Assembly (NCBI RefSeq): GCF_049243985.1
Contig: NC_135374.1
Location: forward strand, 57,285,934 to 57,349,933
Source of the DNA: Paroedura picta
Lineage: Eukaryota; Chordata; Lepidosauria; Squamata; Gekkonidae
DNA length: 64,000 bases
Reading direction: 5' to 3'
Below the pieces are notes generated by a model. It was not told the origin of the DNA and ran no database searches. It saw only the letters and a program-made list of their open reading frames with translations. The position numbers and the translations under genes are program-made. Below are positions 47,501 through 59,500 of the stretch, one piece after another; position 1 is the stretch's first letter; each line of letters begins with the position of its first letter.

Positions 47501-50500
47501 ATGTTTGTGCCATGAATTGGATCTGTTGGCATTAACTTTGGGATGGTTAGCACACTAAGTCAGATCTACAGCCCTTAAAATGTCTTTCAACAATTTTCAG
47601 TCTGATTCTCATAGAACTTGATCCAATGTAAATATTTTTTTCACATTATTTTTTCTTGGTATTTCATTTAAATTTGTCTTCCAGTATTGGGGTTTGTCTT
47701 CCAACACTTAAACACAGAAAGCCAAGATGTAATATTACCTTCACAGTGACATTACAAAACAACTCATGGAACTGGACTTTGCTTCTGAACAGCAACATGA
47801 ACCAAGCTTCATGACAGGAAGAATACAGACCATCTTACCTGCGGTGGAGGCACTGTTATCGGAGTAGGTATGGGAACAGGCATTTGAACTGATAAAGTTT
47901 TAGCTACAGGTGATGTTTGTTCATTGTGTGCAGTTTCACCTGCTGCTGCTCCATTCTGGGCTACTTGGTTTTCTGATTTTTTAGGAATTCCTTTCCATTC
48001 TACAAAACATATAAATGTCAACTGAAATAATGTAACATTTCAACTATGAAACAAATATTGTTATTAATTTAAACCTATCCTACAACTTCCTGATATGGTT
48101 ACATCTCCATATATTAAGATCAGCTTATGTAACTCCTTAATGGCAGTCATTATCACAATGTCCTATAGTGAAGTCTTGGTTCTGTGCAGATAATTAACAC
48201 AAAGGGGCAAGGCACAAAGGCTGAACAGAGTCCTACATATCTGAGGGAACTTCCAGGTATAAAGAAAAATAATACCGCATGACACTTCTTTACCACCCAT
48301 CCCCAAGATTTTTAATGTCTGAATTTAAGCACAGGGACCTGCCAAAATGCCAGCTTTAGACTTTAGCGAGCAGCACAGGCCAAAAAAGCAGAATCATTTA
48401 GACATTGGTTCCTTATAACTCAAAAAGTTCAGTAAAGTGAACTGCAACCAAAGATGTACTGATTCAGCTAAATGGCAAACAATCTCTGTGTCACTAGTCT
48501 CTCCCCTCAGCCTCCATGTCCTTGGTTAGAGTACAAAAAGGCAAGAGTATTGGTGTTAAAATATAAAGGAAGATGGTAGACTTAGAAAAGAAATAAGAAA
48601 TCAAAACTCAAAAATATCAAATATTTAGCAATATTTAGCAATTCTGTTGTTTTTTTAAATAACTATAATACATTGGAAGGAAATCAATTCTTCTCTGAAG
48701 AAATGGGAGAACCTCCAACTGGATAAAATAGCAATGGTGAAGACACTTCCAAAATTGATCTTTCTGTTTCAAAAGTCAAAGAAACCTTTTGGGGAGTGGC
48801 AGAAGACTCCAATAAAATTTATTTGGCAAGGAAAAAAACACAAAATAAAATTCAAAAATTTATGCAATAAGAGGGAACGAGGGAGATTAAACACCCCAAA
48901 TTTACTTTTATATAATGAAGTGTCCACATGTTTGGTTAAGAGATTGAATACTGTCAAAAGACCAACACCTACTGAATTTAGAAGGCCACAATTTAATTTT
49001 TGGATGGCATGCATATTTGGGTTATTTGGGTTTGGGTTATATTTGGGTTAAATGGAGAATTTAGAAACCATTATTTTAGAGGAGCCCTCTATAAAGTTTG
49101 GCTGGGATATTAGAAGGTATTATTTGGAAAAATGCCAATGTGGTTTTTAACACACAAGATGCTGTTTAGTAAGCAATAAGCAATCTTTAGGCTGTAAAGA
49201 ATTTTTTACATATGGCAATCACAGAATAACAGAGTTGGAAGGGGCCATACAGGCCATCTAGTCCAACCCCCTGCTCAACGCAGGATCAGCCCAAAGCATC
49301 CTAGAGAAGAACAATACACAGATTAAATTTAAAAAGCAGGAGGAAATATTTGTTGATGGAATAATGTGAAGTTGGTTTTTATATAGGCAATTATTAGAAA
49401 GACTGGATATAGATATGCTTTGAATTTAAACTTCGAAACAACTTCGTTTAAAAATTTCTAGTAAAAAGATGAATATTTGGTAAAAGTGATATATGATTGG
49501 TTATTAACCTATGATTCCCAACCTGAACAAGAAAAGGCGGTTATGATAAACTGAACCAATAAAGCTGGTCACAACATTTTTCTAAAGCACACTTTCCCAA
49601 CCAGGGTTACAGGAAACTTTGGGGATTCTTGACAGCCCTGGAAGGGTTTCCGAAAATTTAATAGATTTTTTAAATTTATGAAACATTTATCGGGTCATGT
49701 TGACCTGCTCTCTCCCTCCCAAAATGGCCAAGGATGGGCCTGGAAGGGGCCCCACATAGGCATGTACACAGTGGTGGTTGCAGCCATATTCTGCATGATT
49801 GCTCCAAGTCTGGGATCTCTTGAAGCTTGAAAAATGTTTCAGAAGTTTCTCAATGGAAAAAAGTTAAGAAAGGCTGCTCTAGAGGATTGGGAAAGATCAT
49901 GGGATTAAAGTATTGGGTTCTCTACTAGTGTAAAACTAAAGGAAAATTATTACAAAATGTTTTATAGACTATATTTGACACCAAAGAAGGTGGCATTGAG
50001 GTACAAGTTGATTTTTCCAATCTGTTGTAAACGTAACAGTAAAATAGGATCATTTTTGGTGCCTATGTAAATTCACTAAAACATTTTGGCAAAAGATACA
50101 CATTAAGAAACCAAAACCAATAATCAATACCTAATGCTCCCCTCCTTATCCAGAGGTAACTATATTTTTATTGCTACAACTGGATTCTTGTTTACAACTA
50201 GAAATTGTAATCGGCTGGGAGGCTTCTTGAAGGTCTACAGTGCATTCTATCATGAATTTCTTGTGCATGGACAGAATTCTTTCTACAACTTCTTAATAGG
50301 CTGAAAATTGTTTCTCTATGCTTACTGCCAAACTCTACCTACTCAAGTACCAATAATTTAACTACCATTAAAACTGTGATCAGTTATTTACTTGTTTGGA
50401 GTAGGGAGGCAGTTGGCGGGATCCTTAACTTTACCATTTGCGCCACTTTTCCCAATCTGTTTTTTTCATCACAAGATTCTAAAACCACTGAAACCCTATG

Positions 50501-53500
50501 AGCTGATTGAGGAACAGAGGTGGAAATAAAAAATGGCACACAATAACAGTTAGGTGTGCATGCACAGTTGCTTCCCAAACTAAACCCCAACTGCTGCAGC
50601 ATATCCTTAAAAGTGCCCTCTGGGCTTACAATTTGGCATAGGCTCAGTCCTAAAAGCATGACCAAAAGTCATTAGAACTTTATCAATACAAAGTATTCCA
50701 CCTATAAGCACTTTCCCTAGATAAAGACGTTACATAAAGTCAGCTCTTACCAGGACTAAGTGTTTCATTATCCAGCATTCCTCCTTCACAAGAACTTTCC
50801 AGGTCTTCAGGCTTAACTTTACTCCATGGTATGTAGGTAACACCTAATTCTACATCCCAGTACTGTTTATAGTCTGGTTTAATTCCTTTATTTAAAGCCC
50901 ATGCAATCTTCAGGAAGAATGGCAAGATAAATATTAATCAGTGAGATATTTTCCCATCTTACACAGAAAATATTCTCTCTTAGAGCAATATCATTCAAAA
51001 GTCAAGAAATGAATTATACACCAAATACCAGGGGTCCCCACCATGGTGTCCATTGACATGTTTTCTGGTGCCTGCCAAATACTTTTAGAAAGTGGGTGAA
51101 GTTTTTGCCCAGCAAGACTTCTGACTGGCTGAGCAGATTTTTAAAAATGTTGCTTGGCAGCAGTACAGCACAAAGATGTAGACTAGGGTTGTGCGCTTCC
51201 GTGGCCAAAGCAGTTGAGCCTAAATTTTCCCCCTATTGTCCATTTTATTTTCCCAACCATCCTGTTAGGCTCAGGATGTGTGTGACTGGCCCATTATCAT
51301 CCAGAATGCCTCCATGGCAAAGTAGGCATTTGAGCCTGGGTCTCCCAGATCCTAGTCCAAAATTAACGACTAGAACTCACTAGGTCTCAACAGGTAAAGC
51401 TAATAAGAATTTTGATAGTTCCTCAAGCCCACTCTGTATCCTGATTATTGCAAGTAAAACTTTATAATACCTTTATAGATTTCTGATTGACTTTAAAGTT
51501 TCCACGGGAGAGTTTTTGCAGGGCACGGTAGGCATCTTGTCTCTGGACCATTACAATATAGGCACATCCTCTTGGTGGTATCATCTATTATGAAGTACAG
51601 AAATATTACTACAAAGAAAACCTTTAATATATTACTATATGGAAGCTATTCTTTTGAAGTCTTTACAATCCTGTTATACAATATGCTTCATACCAAAAAG
51701 AAGCATTAACCACAGCCCAGCAGCTCTGGCAACTATGCCTATTTTTATTATTTCTGAAATATTTTTCTACATTTACAACTCACTAGATAATGCCCAAGCC
51801 AAATTTTAAAAATACAAGGACAAAAGTGGATTCCACATGAAGATGCAAAACAGAGCCACAAGGCTAGAGGGGTAGCATCCATATGACCCTGTTCTCACAT
51901 CATTTACTAATAGCTCCACCCTCCACACCCTGCACTGGACAATTTTGGCCCTGAGCACACACACACACACACACACCAACACCGAACAGCCTGCTTTACA
52001 GCTGAGACAGTTAAAGGGACACTGCAGCTCAGTTGTGAACAAAACAAAAATCATATTAAAGGTCTGAAAAGAAGGGCAGAGAAAAAGTTTTATCCCATCA
52101 TTCTGATGGTGGAGCTAAGGCATAATACCCCTTCCATGGATAGAACGCAGGCACAGTTTTCATATGGAGGCTCCTGCTCATAGCCACCCTGCCATTCCCC
52201 TCTTGAACTGGATCAAAAGAAGTTTTCATTTGGTCTGGCATAAAGGGAAAAGTCCTAGAACCCCACAAGACATATTCTAAAAGAAAACAGGATTACTTAC
52301 TTGTAGTGGTTGTTCATTGAGTATCTTCTGTGCAGGAACATATGGGGACTGCGCAAGTGCTGGCCTGCTCCAGAGAGGTTTTGTAGCTAAAATGCCAGAG
52401 GGAGCTGCATGTCAAGCCACTCTGCCAAAGGAGAACATGCTCCAATGTGGCAGCACCCTCAACCCTCAAAAACTCTAGCACCACCTAGCTAAAGAGAATG
52501 TAGCAGGACAGGAGAGAGGGTATGTGTTCCTACACAGGAGATACTTGATGAACAACAATTACAGGTGAACAATCCTGTTTTATCGTCAATCTTCCGTGGA
52601 GTTCACAAATGGGGATTCTAACAAGAAAGGAGGAAACATGCTCCCTTAATTTAAAGAAAGAGTGCAGAACAGCTTTCCCCACTTGTTCCTCTTATCTGGC
52701 ATGGGTGTTCAATGCTTGGGTACCCTCTGGGAGACTCCCTCTCTACCTCACTGTAGCACCTTCTAATTGTTGATGCTATCCACCTAGATATAGTTTGGGA
52801 GGATGAATGTTTCCCTTTATTAGGGTCAACCAAACACAGAAACAAAGCAGATTCCTTCCTAAACTCCAAAGTTCTCTTCAAGTAAAACAAGAAAGCCCTT
52901 CTCACATCTAATGCGTGTAAGAGTATCCCACTCAGTTTTAGGCTGAGGGGAAAAAACACAGGCAAATCACTTTTTCGATGTGTGAAATTTAGATAACACT
53001 ATGGGGACAAATGTACCCTTTCCTGAAAAAATTTTTAATGGAGAGTCTGGCCTTAGTGAAGCCAACTCACTCTCAGAGCTAAATTAGCCTTCATTGTTAA
53101 TAATTCCAGCAGATATGTAGCTAGTAGATAAAATGGCTTATACATCAGCTGAGCCAGAATGAAGGATAATAACCACAATTGGTTCAACTGGAGGGCAAAC
53201 CTGCATAAAAACTTAAACCTGTTGCCTTTAGCGACAACAGATGGTCAAAAACAATTTGTAAAGGAACAATCAAAGGGGATTGTCTATCTAAACACCAATC
53301 AATAAACTTCTGCCAGTTACACATACATGATTCCCTACTACTTGGCTTTCTAGCATTCAAGAGAACTGTGTTCACAGCATGGAAAAAATGAAATCCTTGT
53401 CCCATATCCCCAGGCGTTCAAGTTGAGATGATAAAGGTTGTGGTGAAATGGTCCATTGAGTGTCAGTAAATCAGATACCTTGGGAAGCATCAGGATTTCC

Positions 53501-56500
53501 ATCAGAGCAAGAAACCAAATTTGTCAAGATCAGAAGGGAGATATAAGAATCAAATCTGTCTCCTCCCTCCTGGCTTTCTCTAACACCTGGATTATTAATA
53601 GAAGAGGAGGGAAAGTGCTGAAGCAGAACAATAATTTCTGGCTTTGGCATTATGTTGCATTGGATTGCAAACAAATCGATGTTGTGTTTCTCCCAATATG
53701 CAAAGATCTGATCCACATAAATCTGGGTGACTACCCATTGATGAGAGATAGTAATCTCCCAACTGAGCCTGTCTGCTAGTGTATTCATTTTCCCGGCCAT
53801 CGCTGAACCCTGCTGGTGTAATGGAATGCTGAATTCAATCTCCTCTTATGAACTGAGATCACTAGAGATCTCAGAGTTGAGGGTTGAGTGGACAGTTTGT
53901 CCACAAATTGCTGGGTTGGTTCCAGCATTGTGCTTGGAAATGACTGTTGGACAGTCAACTTGCATTTGTCCTTATTTTGAGATTTAGCATTTTTAGCAAG
54001 CAGTTCCAAGGAGACCCTCTTGTCATGAAGAGACATTAAACCCAGGGGCAGCACCAAGCAGGTCGAATCTAATGTTGTCTCCACAGGGGCTTTCATGGGA
54101 GCTGCCTTTGTCAGAGGCTCCAAAGCCTGTAAAGCCTTTTCCCACAAAGCTGCCTTTAATTTGATAGTGCAATCCCCCTTAGCCTTTCGGGTAAACTTTT
54201 GGTAGAACTTACAAGTGGCCACCGAGGGCTCTTCAGCCAGACAGAACAGGCAAAGATCATACTCATCGATCTAGGGCACTCTGGCACTGCAATTCATTCT
54301 TAAATAAGGCTTTCTGGGTCATAGTAATACAAAGTTTTCTCCCCAACAGGTTTATAACCAACAAAGCAGAGAGCAAGCTACAAACACAACCAACTCCTTC
54401 AGCAGCAAAAGAAGAATTGAGGGTTGAGGGTACTGCTGCGCAGATGCCCTTGGGGGAGTCATGGCTCTGGTTTGGCTCTCAATGCCCTCTAGAGGCTTTT
54501 TAGCTACAAAACCACTATGGAGCAGGCCTGCACAGCTGCAGTCCCCATGTGTGCACTTGTACAGAAGATTGACAGTCACCATGATGTTGTTGCTCAAGAA
54601 AGAAGGGGCATTCTATTGACCACATGGGGCAGAATGCCTGCGTGAAAAGTAATTATATTCTGCATTGTTTAGTATGCAACACTGGCTATCAAGTTTTACA
54701 CAACGAAAAAAATCAAATGAATTAAAAATCATGTTAATTAAAATACATTGATATAACTAAAAAGAAATAAGTTGCATTTAGTTTTACCCAAGAATTAAAA
54801 TGCCAGTAAACTGGTACTTAATGACCTATATCCTACCACTCTGCAAAGCAATGTCTTAAGCTTTCCTACAGCCTAAGAAGCCTTTCTCTGGCACTTAAGT
54901 GGTTCTTCCGCCAATGGAAGAGATATTTAAGCTGGAGGCAGGCTCTCACAACCCAAGGTAGGATGCTTCCATTTCATACTCACATTTATAGATTCAATAG
55001 GGCCAAACTCTTCTAGAAGGCCACCAACATCCTGCTGTGATGTTCGTTTGTCTAGCTGTCCTACCCAAAGTGTAGTACTGCAAACTAAAAGGGAAAAAAG
55101 TATGTTTGCTTCAACATGTGCATTTTAATTAACCTAATATGCCCTTTCCTCTTTTGCAGATAACTTTTATACTCACAGTTAAAACAGCAATGCAGACTAA
55201 TTTAGTTAAATAGAGACCTGAAAGCACTTTGTTAGGCAGTGTCAGAATAAAAAGATGACATACCTAAATTGCTATTTACAACAGATAATATTTACATGAG
55301 CATGACAGAACAAAGTAGACCACAGCTGGTGGATCTTAAAATCACTTGTGGAGGGGAAGAACGGAAACTCATTATTTTGTGTTTAGAACAAAGTGGCTTA
55401 TTCATTGGTGTACTATCCAGAAATAACCTACTGTTTTAACTTGTTTTACTTTCTTTTTTCAGCCTGAGAAATATTTTATAAGCCTCACCTGAAGGTGCTA
55501 CATGTTTTACACTATTTTAATGCTCTTATTGGGTTTTTAACACTGGGCCTTTAGTGGCTAACTGTTACAACTTTTTTCTCGTGTCTTGTAAGCTGCCTTG
55601 AACAGGTTCCATAGAAAGGTTGCATAGAAATTCTACAAATATTGCAAAAGGTAATCTTTGAAGAATATGACTTTTCAATATATTTTCCCATAACCAAATA
55701 TAAACAGTTGAAGCATTTTAATAATATGCATAAATATGTAGGAGCAGTACATGCTGAATAACATAATGTTAGTCAGTTACATTTAAAAAAATAACAAGGA
55801 AGAAAACCCTATTGTTATTGCTATATAAATTAAGGTTGACACACAATTCTGGAAAGCACACCAAAATGTGAGCTGATGAAACTTAGACAAAACTCATGTG
55901 ACTGTCTTACTCAAAGAAGCATAGTTTGGATAGTTTTTAAGAGCCACCAACACGTATGGTCACCAAGAATACACCCTCCCCCACATGTGGGAAAGCTTGA
56001 GGTGTTCTCTATGTTGCCACATTAAACCTCTCAGAAATACATGTAAAGTGAAGAATCATTTTTCCTTCCCAGCTCCCTCCAAACGGGTGGAGTCTGTCCA
56101 AGGAATGTTTGGAGCTGTAGCCTGAATCAACCAAACACCTGCCTTCCACTAAAGCTCTAATTATGTACAGAGCTTTGGAGGAACTCTGAGCGCCTTCAAA
56201 GCACAACAGAGCATACACAAGTTTCAGCACCTTGTCCAGGCTGAATTTTCACAGTATTCAATTAACCTGTAAAGAACATCACAACTGTGGGGATGATCCT
56301 TTAGCTCCTTCCCCAGCTCCAAGATGAGGAGTGAATGACTTATGCTTGCCAGAGGCAGGACAGAAATTCTCAGAAAATTCAGTGGGCCAATTAAATGGCA
56401 TTGAAAAACTGGGTTTGGGCACAATTAATCAATTTCACAACCTGAACCATGCATTCTGTTTAGTATACCACCAGAATTTTGTTATATACTTCAGTTGCAG

Positions 56501-59500
56501 GTCAGTGTGACCAAAAACACACTCAAAGTGATCAAGGGAATGAGGACAGAAAGAATGTCTCCAGCTATGCTGTACTTGAAGCTTAATCCTGATAAATTAA
56601 GACATCATTTCTCACCATTAATTCTGTTCACTGCCAAGTGTACTCCTCTATCCTAAGAAGAACACAAGGCTAGAACATCTCAAAGCATGTATTATCTTTT
56701 CAGAAAAAACAAATAGGACTTACCACTAACAGTTTCTGGTTTGATAGGAGGTAGGCCTTTTGCTCTGCGCTCTCTTTCTCTCTCTCTTTCACGCCTTTCC
56801 TGGGATCGAGACCTAGGAGAATGGCGGCGCCTGTCCCTAGATCGGGAACGAGAACGACGATGGCGTGATCTTCGTGTCCGAGAACCAGATCTTGATCTTC
56901 TCCTTTTGGGTGATCTGGTATCAAACAAAAATGTTAATGTATTAGATTGTTTATTAGCTACTAGGGAAGGGAACCACATTTTGTGGTTCAATTCATGGTT
57001 GAACTACAATCTGATAGGCTGGTTCACAAACTGAACTGATTCATATTGATCCATGAGCCATTTAAAGTTGAAACACCTGTTTTCTACTCCACGTGGAAAG
57101 CAGCAGGGAGCAGAAAGCAGGAGTTTAAATGGCTCTGAGCCATTTCATCCCCAGCTTTCTGTTCATGGTGGCTTCTGGTGGTGAGTAGAAAGCAGGAGGT
57201 GAAATGCCTCCAGCTATTTCACTGTCTGCCTTCTCCTTGCCTTCAGGAAGTGAAACAGCTGGGAGGTATTTTATCCCCTGCTTTCTGCTCCCCTCCCAAA
57301 GCCACAGAGAACAAAACTCTGGTGGCTCCAAGCCATTTAAATCAAGCAGGTGCTTCCCCTGCTCCCCCAAAGAGCAGAGAAAGCCCTGCTTTTTGCTCTC
57401 TACAAACGGCGATGAACTGCATCAAAATTCATTGAAGTTCATGGCTGTTAAGTCCACAAACATAGATTTCCACACCAGGAACCAGCCAAAATTTGTGACA
57501 AACTTTAGTTCATGAGCCATTTCATGCCCATCCCTACTAGCTATCAATGAATTCTCTTTACACCAATACGGCTATTAATGTGTGAAGGGAGACTTAAAAA
57601 TGATGTGGTTTCAAACATTTCCAGGAATCAAGGCACAGTTACAGCTTATATACCAGCAGAGACGAACATTTGAACAGAAATTCACAATAAACAGATTTTC
57701 TTACTGGAGCCTTGGGAACATGAACTGTTTGCAGTTAGCATACTGAAATCACAGAATATACAATATTCCCTCTTGGTCTTACGACAGATACTGAGATTAT
57801 CTGCAATGCTTACCTTGATGCAGATCTAGATCTTGACTTTCTGCTCTCATGCCTCTTTACTTCTTGAACAGGAGGCTGATCCACTTCCATTTCCTAAAAC
57901 ATTCAGCAAATATTTATAAGTTAACTCAGTTTCATTTTGAGATCTTTCCCAACTCTAAAACTAGATAATTAACAGTGATATAACATGACCTAAACATGTT
58001 GCTGTGATTTTATCTGAAGCAACAAAAATATATTGTTCTCTACAGCTGAGAATTAAATCCTCTCCAGATTGTTCTCTACAGCTGAGAATTAAATTGTGGG
58101 GAAGATAATGGAACAGATATTAAAGGGAGTGATCTGCAAACATCTGGTGGATAATTTGGTGATCCAAGGAAGTCAGCATGGATTTGTCTCCAACAGGTCC
58201 TGCCAGACCAACCTAGTTTCCTTTTTTGACCAAGTAACAGGTTTGCTGGATCGAGGAAATTCGGTTGATGTCATTTACTTGGATTTTAGTAAAGCTTTTG
58301 ACAAGGTTCCCCATGATGTTCTGATGGATAAGTTGAAGGACTGCAATCTGGATTTTCAGATAGTTAGGTGGATAGGGAATTGGTTAGAGAACCGCACTCA
58401 AAGAGTTGTTGTCAATGGTGTTTCATCAGACTGGAGAGAGGTGAGTAGCGGGGTACCTCAGGGCTCGGTGCTCAGCCCGGTACTTTTTAACATATTTATT
58501 AATGATCTAGATGAGGGGGTGGAGGGACTACTCATCAAGTTTGCAGATGACACCAAATTGGGAGGACTGGCAAATACTCCGGAAGATAGAGACAGAGTTC
58601 AACGAGATCTGAACACAATGGAAAAATGGGCAAATGAGAACAAGATGCAATTTAATAAAGATAAGTGTAAAGTTCTGCATCTGGGTCAGAAAAATGAAAA
58701 GCATGCCTACTGGATGGGGGATACGCTTCTAGGTAGCACTGTGTGTGAACGAGACCTTGGGGTACTTGTGGATTGTAAACTAAACATGAGCAGGCAGTGT
58801 GATGCAGCGGTAAAAAAGGCAAATGCCATTTTGGGTTGTATCAACAGAGGCATCACATCAAAATCACAAGATGTCATAGTCCCATTGTATACGGCACTGG
58901 TCAGACCACACCTGGAGTACTGTGTGCAGTTCTGGAGGCCTCACTTCAAGAAGGACATCGATAAAATTGAAAGGGTACAGAGGAGAGCGACGAAGATGAT
59001 CTGGGGCCAAGGGACCAAGCCCTATGAAGATAGGTTGAGGGACTTGGGAATGTTCAGCCTGGAGAAAAGGAGGTTGAGAGGGGACATGATAGCCCTCTTT
59101 AAGTATTTGAAAGGTTGTCACTTGGAGGAGGGCAGGATGCTGTTTCTGCTGGCTGCAGAGGAAAGGACACGCAGTAATGGGTTTAAACTTCAAGTACAAC
59201 GATATAGGCTAGATATCAGGAAAAAGTTTTTCACGGTCAGAGTAGTTCAGCAGTGGAATAGGCTGCCTAAGGAGGTGGTGAGCGCCCCCTCACTGGAAGT
59301 CTTCAAGCAAAGGTTGGATGCACACTTTTCTTGGATGCTTTAGGATGCTTAGGGCTAATCCTGCGTTGAGCAGGGGGTTGGACTAGATGGCCTGTATGGC
59401 CCCTTCCAACTCTATGATTCTATGATTCTATGATTCTAAATCCTTGTTCATCCTATCTGATAAAGAACTGGGCACAAATAATGTTGTATTACAGGTGTTT

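Larger units (their letters stand above)
48640..50130 (+). mobile_element. L1-clade LINE, C-terminal part, with two insertions
   Basis: Plus-strand frames give the end of L1 ORF2: MVKTLPKLIFLFQKSKKPFG then EWQKTPIKFIWQGKKHKIKF near 48740-48850, and MFYRLYLTPKKVALRYKLIF near 49950. The element is split by a minus-oriented CR1 tail (about 49215-49312) and by a hAT-like element (about 49588-49880). It is broken in several places. Confidence 0.7.

Noticed and set aside
55072-55079. Alternative acceptor TTTGCAG for the SCAF4 RRM-start exon
   Set aside because: It would remove residues conserved with human (VCS) and break the frame with the upstream exon. CTTTTAG at 55085-55086 fits.
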